Origin: Octadecabacter sp.
GTDB lineage: Bacteria; Pseudomonadota; Alphaproteobacteria; Rhodobacterales; Rhodobacteraceae
Reading direction: 5' to 3'
DNA length: 7,032 nt
Assembly (NCBI GenBank): GCA_018500065.2
Contig: JAHBAO020000102.1
Span: 1 to 7,032 of the forward strand
The position numbers and the translations under genes are program-made. A model generated the notes under the pieces. That model had not been told where the DNA came from, ran no database searches, and worked only from the letters and a program-made list of their open reading frames with translations. Positions 1 through 5,148 of the stretch are shown one piece after another (position 1 is the first letter of the stretch; every line of letters starts with the position of its first letter).

Positions 1-193
1 CCAATGCACCCGGCTCAAGTTGCGGGCGCGCCACGTGGTCAAAACGTTCCATCTGGGTGATATCCGTCAGGCCAAGCACCTTAACAACGGTCAGTCCAAA
101 AACGATGCCGATAAAGCCCAGCAGCAGCAGGCCTACACCTGTGTTGCGCCCTTTGCGGCGCGAATGGATTTCATGTTCCGCTCTTATTGCCAT
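1..193 (-). CDS. Small membrane protein of the aa3 oxidase operon, CoxF/ORF2-like (partial, C-terminus off window)
   Basis: The 64 visible codons start with ATG at 193, one base beyond the ctaB TAG stop (195-197), so translation is probably coupled to ctaB. The protein begins MAIRAEHEIHSRRKGRNTGV: a charged, Arg/Lys-rich N-terminus followed by a single hydrophobic segment at about residues 18-38, and then a polar stretch. This gives a one-span protein with its basic end probably in the cytoplasm. A short ORF of this kind sits between ctaB and ctaG in Paracoccus and other Rhodobacterales oxidase operons and is often annotated as a cytochrome oxidase small assembly protein or CoxF. That assignment rests on position and general look, with no catalytic motif to support it. 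The next gene to the left is expected to be ctaG (Cox11-like copper chaperone), then subunit III, but neither is in the window. The reading frame is open to base 1. No strong ribosome binding site is visible. Confidence 0.72.
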   Translation of the reverse strand, partial: MAIRAEHEIHSRRKGRNTGVGLLLLGFIGIVFGLTVVKVLGLTDITQMERFDHVARPQLEPGAL

Positions 194-194
194 G

Positions 195-1148
195 CTACCA
201 GCCCGCCCATGATGTCAGAGTCCAAGACACATCATTGGCACGCAACAGCGCTTCAACCATCAACGCCCCGAAGTGGCCGAACAGATAATAGATCGAAACA
301 ACAAATGTGCGGCGCTCAACAGCGTGCTTGTCCGCCTCGCTGTCCTCATCCGTGCGCTTCCAGATCGCAAAGCAGCCTGTCAGGAACCAGACGTTCAGCA
401 CCAAAGCGACAAGCAGGTAGAACGGCCCACCGATGGAGGTAAAGCCGAGGCCAAAAGCGACCAAAACCAGCGGCACGCAATAAGCAAGGATATGGTTGCG
501 CGTAATTTTGCGGCCATGTGTTTCCGTCAGCATCGGCACGCCTGCATCGCCATAGTCAGATTTCACAAACAGCGCCAGCGCCCAGAAGTGTGGCGGTGTC
601 CACATGAAAATCAGCGCGAACATCAAAACGGATTCAATGGAAACAGACCCAGTCGCAACCGCCCAGCCAATCATCGGAGGGAAGGCACCAGCGGCACCCC
701 CAATCACAATGTTCTGCGGCGTCGAGCGTTTAAGCCACATGGAATAAACCACAGCGTAAAAGAAGATCGTGAACGCCAGCAGGCCAGCCGCCAAAGCATT
801 GGTCGCCAAGAACAACAGCACCACAGCAAAGGCCGACAATGCCAATCCAATCGCAAGTGCTTCACCCGGTTGAACCGCACCCGATGGGATAGGGCGGTTG
901 ACCGTGCGCTTCATGATCGCATCGATGTCGGCGTCCCACCACATGTTCAACGCGCCAGACGCACCAGCGCCCACTGCGATGCACAAAATAGCGACAAAAC
1001 CGACAAACGGGTTTACGCCAGCGGGTGCGACGACCAAACCAACCAAAGCCGTAAACACGACCAGTTGCATAACACGCGGCTTCATTAGGGCGAAATAATC
1101 GCCCATCTGCGCTTCTTGCGTCCGCGTTTGGTTGGTCACGTCAGTCAT
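195..1148 (-). CDS. ctaB: Protoheme IX farnesyltransferase (heme O synthase)
   Basis: This integral membrane prenyltransferase of the UbiA superfamily adds a farnesyl group to heme b to make heme O, the precursor of heme A for aa3 oxidase. It has 317 residues, normal for the family, and about eight or nine hydrophobic segments. The first Asp-rich motif is NMWWDADIDAIMKRTVNRP at residues 68-86. The conserved stretch around WLKRSTPQNIVIGG lies at 138-151, followed by GAFPPMIGW (154-162), and the heme-synthase signature TPPHFWALAL is at 184-193. A second Asp-containing loop, SDYGDAGVPMLT, is at 197-208. The ATG at 1148 is preceded by GAGGA (minus strand, 1154-1158) at a 5-nt spacing, which fixes the start. 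It lies 34 nt downstream of ctaC and 1 nt upstream of the small membrane ORF, as expected for an oxidase operon. No defects are seen. Confidence 0.97.
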   Translation of the reverse strand: MTDVTNQTRTQEAQMGDYFALMKPRVMQLVVFTALVGLVVAPAGVNPFVGFVAILCIAVGAGASGALNMWWDADIDAIMKRTVNRPIPSGAVQPGEALAIGLALSAFAVVLLFLATNALAAGLLAFTIFFYAVVYSMWLKRSTPQNIVIGGAAGAFPPMIGWAVATGSVSIESVLMFALIFMWTPPHFWALALFVKSDYGDAGVPMLTETHGRKITRNHILAYCVPLVLVAFGLGFTSIGGPFYLLVALVLNVWFLTGCFAIWKRTDEDSEADKHAVERRTFVVSIYYLFGHFGALMVEALLRANDVSWTLTSWAGW

Positions 1149-1153
1149 TGCGT

Positions 1154-1158
1154 TCCTC
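1154..1158 (-). promoter_or_regulatory. Ribosome binding site of ctaB
   Basis: The minus strand reads GAGGA then five bases (ACGCA reading with the SD's last base outside) before the ATG at 1148. This near-perfect Shine-Dalgarno sequence supports the chosen ctaB start. It lies just beyond the stem-loop at the end of ctaC. Confidence 0.7.
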
Positions 1159-1173
1159 GATCAAAAGGGGAAG

Positions 1174-1193
1174 TCCCAGCCGTTAAGCTGGGA
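1174..1193 (-). other. Stem-loop spanning the ctaC stop codon
   Basis: A perfect 7-bp inverted repeat, TCCCAGC / GCTGGGA, encloses the 6-base loop CGTTAA (plus-strand reading). The ctaC TAA stop lies at the stem-loop junction: its complement occupies 1183-1185, inside the loop. On the transcribed strand the stem is followed about 7 nt later by CCCCTTTT (1163-1170). The T-run is too short and too far away for a convincing intrinsic terminator. A partial attenuator, or a processing or stabilising structure that sets the ratio of ctaC to ctaB message, is a more likely role if it has one. Only the repeat itself is seen; the role is inferred. Confidence 0.45.
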
Positions 1194-2040
1194 ATTCTTC
1201 TTTCGCGCCAGCAAGCCATTCTTCGTAAACGGCTGGATCAACCACTTTTACAGTAATCGGCATATAAGCGTGGTCCTTACCGCAAAGCTCGGAACACTGG
1301 CCAAAGTAGACACCCTCTTGTTCAGCGTTGAACCACAACTGAGCGAAACGGCCAGGCACGGCGTCTTGCTTCACGCCGAATGCCGGGATCGTCCACGAGT
1401 GGATCACATCAGAGCCAGTCACTGTCATCACAACAGTCGCACCAACCGGAACAACCACAGCCGTGTCTGTCGCAAGGCGGAATTCGTCCGCGGAATAACC
1501 AGCTTCTTCAAGTTCGGCGATAATGCCATCGTTCAGGTTTTGACCATAGCCGATCATGCGGCTGTCAAAGTAGATCGCGTCATCTGTGTACTCGTAGCTC
1601 CAGAACCACTTGTTGCCTGTAACCGTAATGTGAACGTCGCCCTCAGGGATTTCCTGCTGCTTGAACAGAACTGGCAGGGAAAATGCGCCGATGAAGACAA
1701 GGATAACAATTGGAACGATCGTCCAAGCCACTTCCAAAGGCGAGTTATGTGTGAACGTCGCAGGTGTCGGGTTGGACTTTGCGTTGTAGCGCAGGATAAC
1801 CCATGCCAACAGGCCGGTTACGAACAATGAGATGACGGTGATAATCACCAACAACATTCCGTCCAGCCACTGCAAATCGCGGGCAAGTTCTGTCACCGCT
1901 GGTTGAAAACCCAAGGCACCCGGCGTTGGTGCGCCAATGATTTCAAGATCCTCAATGGCGGTTTGTGCATGAGCAGTTCCGGCCAGCACGACGCCAGCTG
2001 CGGCAAGTCCAAAACGATTTGCGATGTTCATCATCTGCAT
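1183..2040 (-). CDS. ctaC: Cytochrome c oxidase subunit II (CuA protein, aa3 type)
   Basis: This subunit accepts electrons from cytochrome c through its periplasmic dinuclear CuA centre and passes them to subunit I. The 285-residue product has a Sec signal peptide (hydrophobic segment about 11-22) with a likely cleavage after GTAHA (21-25). Two transmembrane helices follow at about 62-83 and 104-126, then the cupredoxin domain. CuA ligands are complete: H214, C249, E251, C253, H257 and M260, within HSW (214-216) and QCSELCGKDHAYM (248-260). E103, in SPLEVAWTIVP, matches the glutamate known at the K-channel entrance of subunit II. The aromatic electron-entry patch WFWSYEY is at 145-151. The start is ATG at 2040 with AGGGA at a 4-nt spacing; ATGs at 2034 and 2031 are possible alternatives. 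An in-frame extension to 2133 has no subunit II character and was not used. This is the first gene of the leftward operon. Confidence 0.97.
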   Translation of the reverse strand: MQMMNIANRFGLAAAGVVLAGTAHAQTAIEDLEIIGAPTPGALGFQPAVTELARDLQWLDGMLLVIITVISLFVTGLLAWVILRYNAKSNPTPATFTHNSPLEVAWTIVPIVILVFIGAFSLPVLFKQQEIPEGDVHITVTGNKWFWSYEYTDDAIYFDSRMIGYGQNLNDGIIAELEEAGYSADEFRLATDTAVVVPVGATVVMTVTGSDVIHSWTIPAFGVKQDAVPGRFAQLWFNAEQEGVYFGQCSELCGKDHAYMPITVKVVDPAVYEEWLAGAKEEFPA

Positions 2041-2146
2041 GTGATCCCTGTGATGTAAGCGCGAACGGTGCGCGGTCTTCGATTCTCTTACAGGTCCGCA
2101 AGGCGGATTCCCGTTGTATTCGTCTTGGGTCATCCCATATCCTGTG

Positions 2147-2175
2147 GGTCAACTCAAGCGATCCAGACGTGTCAA
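2147..2175 (-). promoter_or_regulatory. Possible promoter of the ctaC operon
   Basis: The minus strand carries a perfect -35-like TTGACA at 2175-2170, and 17 bases later TTGACC at 2152-2147, a poor -10 hexamer. Alphaproteobacterial promoters often have weak -10 elements, so this is only a candidate. It would leave a leader of roughly 100 nt before the ctaC start. An alternative -10 of GATATG lies at 2141-2136, without a good -35 at normal spacing. The Fnr-type palindrome lies directly upstream. Confidence 0.25.
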
Positions 2176-2186
2176 AGGGTCGCTTT

Positions 2187-2200
2187 TTGATCCAAATCAA
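2187..2200. promoter_or_regulatory. FNR/FnrL-type operator (TTGATCCAAATCAA)
   Basis: TTGAT-N4-ATCAA matches the FNR/FnrL/Anr consensus at all ten defined positions. These Crp/Fnr-family regulators carry an oxygen-labile iron-sulfur cluster and switch genes according to oxygen supply. The site lies in the divergent region, 22 nt before the tldD ATG and 146 nt before the ctaC start codon. For tldD it is too close to the start for a standard activator position at -41.5, so repression is more likely on that side. For the ctaC operon it lies upstream of any likely promoter and could act either way. With equal base frequencies, a perfect match would be expected about 0.0002 times in this 182-bp gap. 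The match is seen; the direction of control is inferred. Confidence 0.75.
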
Positions 2201-2222
2201 AGAAACAGACAGGAATCCCCAA

Positions 2223-3644
2223 ATGTCGCACGATCCTTTCCGCCCATTTGAGACGAATCTTGATCAAGAAAGTGCCTTGGCGATGCTGCGCGATGCGACA
2301 GCGGGGGCAGATGACGGCGAATTGTTCCTCGAGAGGCGCCGTTCTGAGGTGTTGTCGTTTGATGATGGCCGGATTCGCACCGCCAGCTATGATGCCACCG
2401 AAGGGTTTGGCTTGCGCGCCGTGCGCGGCGAAGTCGCCGGTTACGCCCACTCCACCACCATCGACGAACACGCCCTGCGCCGCGCGGTTGCGACGGCGCG
2501 CTTGGCTGTCGGGGATGGCGGCGGCACGATCGCTGACGCCCCTGCCCGTACAAACACTGTGCTTTATTCCGATCAAGACCCGATGGCTGAAGCCACCTTT
2601 CCTGCCAAGATCGACCTACTGAAGGAAATCGACGCCTTCTGTCGCGACCTCGACAAACGCGTTGTGCAAGTCAGCGCGACCCTTGCAGCGTCCCACCAAG
2701 AGGTCGTGATCCTGCGCCCCGAGGGGACACTCGTGACGGACATACGCCCGATGAGCCGCCTCAATATCTCGGTCATCGTTGAAGAAAACGGTCGCCGTGA
2801 ATCTGGCGGCATGGGCGGCGGCGGGCGCGCCAGCCTGATCAACCTGATTGGCCCTGATCATTGGCAACCTGTCGCACGCGAGGCCCTGCGTATCGCCTTG
2901 GTAAACCTAGAAGCCGAAGCCGCCCCTGCAGGTGTTATGGACGTTTTACTTGGCCCAGGCTGGCCCGGAATCTTGCTGCACGAAGCTGTTGGTCACGGGC
3001 TTGAGGGCGACTTTAACCGCAAAGGAACCTCAGCGTTTGCAGGGCTGATGGGCCAACAGGTTGCGGCCAAAGGCGTGACAGTTCTGGACGATGGTACGAT
3101 TCCTGATCGTCGTGGAAGCATTACAGTGGACGACGAAGGCACGCCCAGCGCCAAGAATGTGTTGATCGAAGACGGCAAGCTCGTCGGGTTTATGCAAGAC
3201 CGCCAGAACGCGCGACTGATGAGTGTGGAACCCACAGGCAACGGACGCCGCGAAAGTTTCGCGCACATCCCGATGCCCCGCATGACCAATACTTATATGC
3301 TGGGCGGGCAAGATGACCCGAAAGATATGCTCGCGGGGCTAAAGGACGGTATTTACGCCGTGGGCTTTGGTGGCGGTCAGGTCGACATCACCAACGGCAA
3401 ATTCGTGTTCAGCTGCACCGAGGCCTACCGCGTGAAGAACGGTAAAGTTGGTGCACCTGTCAAAGGCGCGACCCTTATCGGCGATGGCGCCACCGCGCTG
3501 AAACAAATCCGCGGCATCGGCAACGACATGGCGCTGGACCCCGGCATCGGAAATTGCGGCAAAGCGGGACAATGGGTTCCGGTTGGCGTTGGCCAACCAA
3601 GCCTGATGATCGGCGGTCTGACTGTCGGCGGTGCCGCTGCATGA
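2223..3644 (+). CDS. tldD: TldD-type metalloprotease
   Basis: This cytoplasmic zinc peptidase of the TldD/PmbA (U62) family works with TldE/PmbA in Escherichia coli as a heterodimer that cleaves unfolded peptides, matures microcin B17 and degrades the CcdA antitoxin. At 473 residues it is close to the 481 of the E. coli protein. The metal-binding motif HEAVGH is at 253-258, followed by GLEGDFNRKG. The third metal ligand is C445 in GIGNCGKAGQWVPVGVGQP, equivalent to the C-terminal-region cysteine of E. coli TldD. The family end LTVGGAAA is present, so the gene is complete. The start is ATG at 2223 with AGGA at 2211-2214, 8 nt upstream; the frame is open back to 1965 but those residues overlap ctaC and the promoter region. 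A tldE/pmbA partner is not in the window. The gene is divergent from ctaC, and its stop overlaps the next ORF by ATGA. Confidence 0.96.
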   Translation: MSHDPFRPFETNLDQESALAMLRDATAGADDGELFLERRRSEVLSFDDGRIRTASYDATEGFGLRAVRGEVAGYAHSTTIDEHALRRAVATARLAVGDGGGTIADAPARTNTVLYSDQDPMAEATFPAKIDLLKEIDAFCRDLDKRVVQVSATLAASHQEVVILRPEGTLVTDIRPMSRLNISVIVEENGRRESGGMGGGGRASLINLIGPDHWQPVAREALRIALVNLEAEAAPAGVMDVLLGPGWPGILLHEAVGHGLEGDFNRKGTSAFAGLMGQQVAAKGVTVLDDGTIPDRRGSITVDDEGTPSAKNVLIEDGKLVGFMQDRQNARLMSVEPTGNGRRESFAHIPMPRMTNTYMLGGQDDPKDMLAGLKDGIYAVGFGGGQVDITNGKFVFSCTEAYRVKNGKVGAPVKGATLIGDGATALKQIRGIGNDMALDPGIGNCGKAGQWVPVGVGQPSLMIGGLTVGGAAA

Positions 3645-3844
3645 CCCCACTGTGCGCCGTAGCAGCGGCACGTGGTTTTGCAGGCTGGGGTGTCACCATC
3701 CTAGGTGGATTTACCGTTGGCAAATTGGCAGCGATATTGCCGCATATCATCATTACCATTGCGCTTATGGGCCTGTCCGTTTGGGCCGCATTTTGGGGCC
3801 TGATTGCACTCAACAGCAAAAGCCCGAATAATTCGTCGACTTAA
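3641..3844 (+). CDS. Small predicted membrane protein coupled to tldD (unknown function)
   Basis: I do not recognise this 67-residue protein. The ATG at 3641 overlaps the tldD TGA as ATGA, a usual sign of translational coupling, so it probably depends on tldD translation. No good Shine-Dalgarno sequence precedes it (GGCGGT is the best). Hydrophobicity suggests one or two membrane helices: a weaker one at about residues 12-33 (GFAGWGVTILGGFTVGKLAA) and a strong one at about 35-57, rich in Ile, Leu and Trp (HIIITIALMGLSVWAAFWGL). The C-terminus is short and polar (NSKSPNNSST). No cysteine pair, metal site or enzyme motif is visible. The frame also runs upstream to an ATG at 3554, but that part is out-of-frame tldD sequence. 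It could be a genuine small membrane protein or, less likely, a chance frame after tldD. Confidence 0.6.
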   Translation: MTPLCAVAAARGFAGWGVTILGGFTVGKLAAILPHIIITIALMGLSVWAAFWGLIALNSKSPNNSST

Positions 3845-3859
3845 TAACGTTCCGTTAAC
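3844..3859 (+). promoter_or_regulatory. Candidate CtrA binding site upstream of dprA
   Basis: ATAA-CGTTCCG-TTAA(C) matches the CtrA full-site consensus TTAA-N7-TTAA at seven of eight positions, with the second half site perfect and followed by CC. It begins at the last base of the preceding stop codon and ends 42 nt before the dprA ATG. CtrA is known to control DNA-uptake genes, including dprA, in Rhodobacter capsulatus, where they serve gene transfer agent recipient ability. A clear -10 element downstream is not obvious; TAAATC at 3870-3875 is the nearest candidate. With equal base frequencies, a match this good is expected about 0.02 times in this 57-bp gap. Confidence 0.45.
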
Positions 3860-3891
3860 CTAGTTGAGCTAAATCTGATCGTGCAGCAGAC

Positions 3892-3896
3892 GGAGG
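3892..3896 (+). promoter_or_regulatory. Ribosome binding site that decides the dprA start
   Basis: GGAGG lies five bases before the ATG at 3902. It selects this ATG over the in-frame GTG at 3881, which would place the Shine-Dalgarno sequence inside the coding region. Confidence 0.75.
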
Positions 3897-3901
3897 TCAG
3901 G

Positions 3902-5032
3902 ATGACTAGGAGCAATTGTTCTTCCACTCACCCCCCACTCCCACCCACCACGGAAGATGACCGCGTCAATCATCTCCGTCTGCTGCGCTCACGCCGCGTG
4001 GGTCCGGCAACGTATCGCCGCTTGCTGGTTGAGCATGGCTCTGCCGCCGCCGCACTTGAGGCATTGCCCCATATCGCACGCGAAGCAGGCGTTTGCGACT
4101 ATAAGATTTGTCCCGAAGGCGTCATTCTCAATGAGCTCAAGGCGGGCCGCGCGGCCAAGGCACGGCTTGTCTTTGCAGGCGAGGATGATTTTCCCAAAGC
4201 GTTGACCGAAATTGAAGACGCGCCCGTCATGCTTTGGATGAAGGGCACGCCGTCGGTATTACAACGTCCGATGGTTGCCCTTGTTGGTGCGCGCAATGCG
4301 TCATCGCTTGGAACCCGAATGGCCCGAAAACTCGCGCAAGACCTTGGCGCCGCGGGCTTTACCGTTGTGTCCGGCCTTGCGCGCGGCGTTGATGCCGCGG
4401 CACATGATGGGTCGCTCGGGACCGGCACAGTTGCCGTTGTCGCAGGCGGCGTTGACGTCATTTATCCAGCCGAGAACGCAAACCTCGCGCAGAAAATCGC
4501 AAAACAAGGGCTGTGTGTTTCCGATCAACCCATTGACCTGCAGCCGCACCCCCGCCATTTCGCGGCCCGCAACCGGATCATTTCGGGCATGACCCAAGCG
4601 ACTGTTGTTGTCGAAGCCGCCGCCAAGTCCGGCTCCATGATCACGGCACGCACAGCGCTTGATCAGGGGCGTGATGTTTTGGCGGTTCCCGGCCATCCGT
4701 TTGATGCCCGCGCCGCAGGCTGCAACATGCTGATCCGCGATGGCGCGATCTTGGTGCGCGGTGTGAATGACATTTTGGAACACTTGGGCGATCCTGCCGC
4801 AGTTGCGCCCGAGCTTCCCCTTAACGAACCCGTGCAACCGCGCTCTTTGCGTGAAACCGCGCTGCTGCACACCGACATCCTTGACCACCTAAGCCCTGCA
4901 CCGATGGCCGAAGACCAACTCATGCGCAGCCTGTCCGCGCCTGCAACTGCCATTGCCCCACTTCTGGTTGACCTCGAACTTGAAGGCAAAGTCATCCGTC
5001 AGGCGGGCGGAATGCTGGCGCGCGCTGTGTAA
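3902..5032 (+). CDS. dprA: DNA processing protein DprA (Smf)
   Basis: DprA binds incoming single-stranded DNA in the cytoplasm and loads RecA for recombination during natural transformation or gene-transfer-agent uptake. The 376-residue product begins with a Pro/Ser/Thr-rich lead (SSTHPPLPPTTEDD), then a helix-hairpin-helix-like region at about 20-65 (RLLRSRRVGPATYRRLL). The Rossmann-like core follows: VALVGARNASSLGTRMA (125-141), GFTVVSGLARGVDAAAH (152-168), GGVDVIYPAEN (182-192), RHFAARNRIISGM (218-230), KSGSMITARTALDQGRDVLAVPG (242-264) and AAGCNMLIRDGA (271-282). A C-terminal winged-helix (DML1-like) domain spans about 318-376. The core is intact and the length is normal for the alphaproteobacterial form. 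GGAGG at 3892-3896 fixes the start. It lies 57 nt after the small membrane ORF and 116 nt before topA, and a possible CtrA site precedes it. Confidence 0.96.
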   Translation: MTRSNCSSTHPPLPPTTEDDRVNHLRLLRSRRVGPATYRRLLVEHGSAAAALEALPHIAREAGVCDYKICPEGVILNELKAGRAAKARLVFAGEDDFPKALTEIEDAPVMLWMKGTPSVLQRPMVALVGARNASSLGTRMARKLAQDLGAAGFTVVSGLARGVDAAAHDGSLGTGTVAVVAGGVDVIYPAENANLAQKIAKQGLCVSDQPIDLQPHPRHFAARNRIISGMTQATVVVEAAAKSGSMITARTALDQGRDVLAVPGHPFDARAAGCNMLIRDGAILVRGVNDILEHLGDPAAVAPELPLNEPVQPRSLRETALLHTDILDHLSPAPMAEDQLMRSLSAPATAIAPLLVDLELEGKVIRQAGGMLARAV

Positions 5033-5148
5033 AATCGCCCAACCAAAAGCACCCATTTACACATGGTCGAAGATGCTGCATTGACAATCCCTCAAGCCCA
5101 CCCACATTTTGCCCGACCACCACCAATGTGCGTTTTGAAAGGATTCCT
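5033..5148 (+). promoter_or_regulatory. dprA-topA intergenic region with a possible topA promoter
   Basis: This 116-bp gap has a perfect -35-like TTGACA at 5081-5086. The sequence CATTTT at 5105-5110, after an 18-base spacer, is a weak -10 candidate (three of six matches). A start site near 5117 would give a short topA leader. I see no stem-loop followed by a T-run after dprA, so read-through from dprA into topA is possible. Confidence 0.35.
5138..5143 (+). promoter_or_regulatory. Ribosome binding site of topA
   Basis: AAAGGA lies five bases before the ATG at 5149. It matches the family N-terminus (MPVVVVESPAKAKTI), so the start is well supported. Confidence 0.7.

Noticed and set aside
273..1088. 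271-residue open frame on the plus strand opposite ctaB
   Set aside because: It is fully antisense to a clear, complete ctaB. Its product is rich in Arg, His, Asn and Gln with no recognisable domain, as expected of a shadow frame.
1132..1830. 232-residue open frame on the plus strand opposite ctaC
   Set aside because: It is the complement of the CuA domain coding region, has no plausible ribosome binding site and shows no domain.
2041..2133. 31-residue N-terminal extension of ctaC to an upstream ATG
   Set aside because: The extension is polar (MTQDEYNGNPPCG...), would bury the signal peptide and covers the leader region. The ATG at 2040 has its own ribosome binding site and directly precedes a typical Sec signal.
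1965..2222. 86-residue N-terminal extension of tldD
   Set aside because: It reads antisense through the start of ctaC and through the divergent promoter and Fnr-type site. Family length and the AGGA-preceded ATG at 2223 favour the shorter form.
3845..3860. AACG-TTC-CGTT inverted repeat as a terminator after the small membrane ORF
   Set aside because: The stem is only 4 bp and has no T-run. The sequence is better explained as part of the candidate CtrA site.
3881..3901. GTG start for dprA, seven codons upstream
   Set aside because: The strong GGAGG at 3892-3896 lies inside this stretch and is correctly placed for the ATG at 3902.
4301..4888. 195-residue open frame on the minus strand opposite dprA
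   Set aside because: It is antisense to the conserved DprA core, with no domain and no start signal of note.
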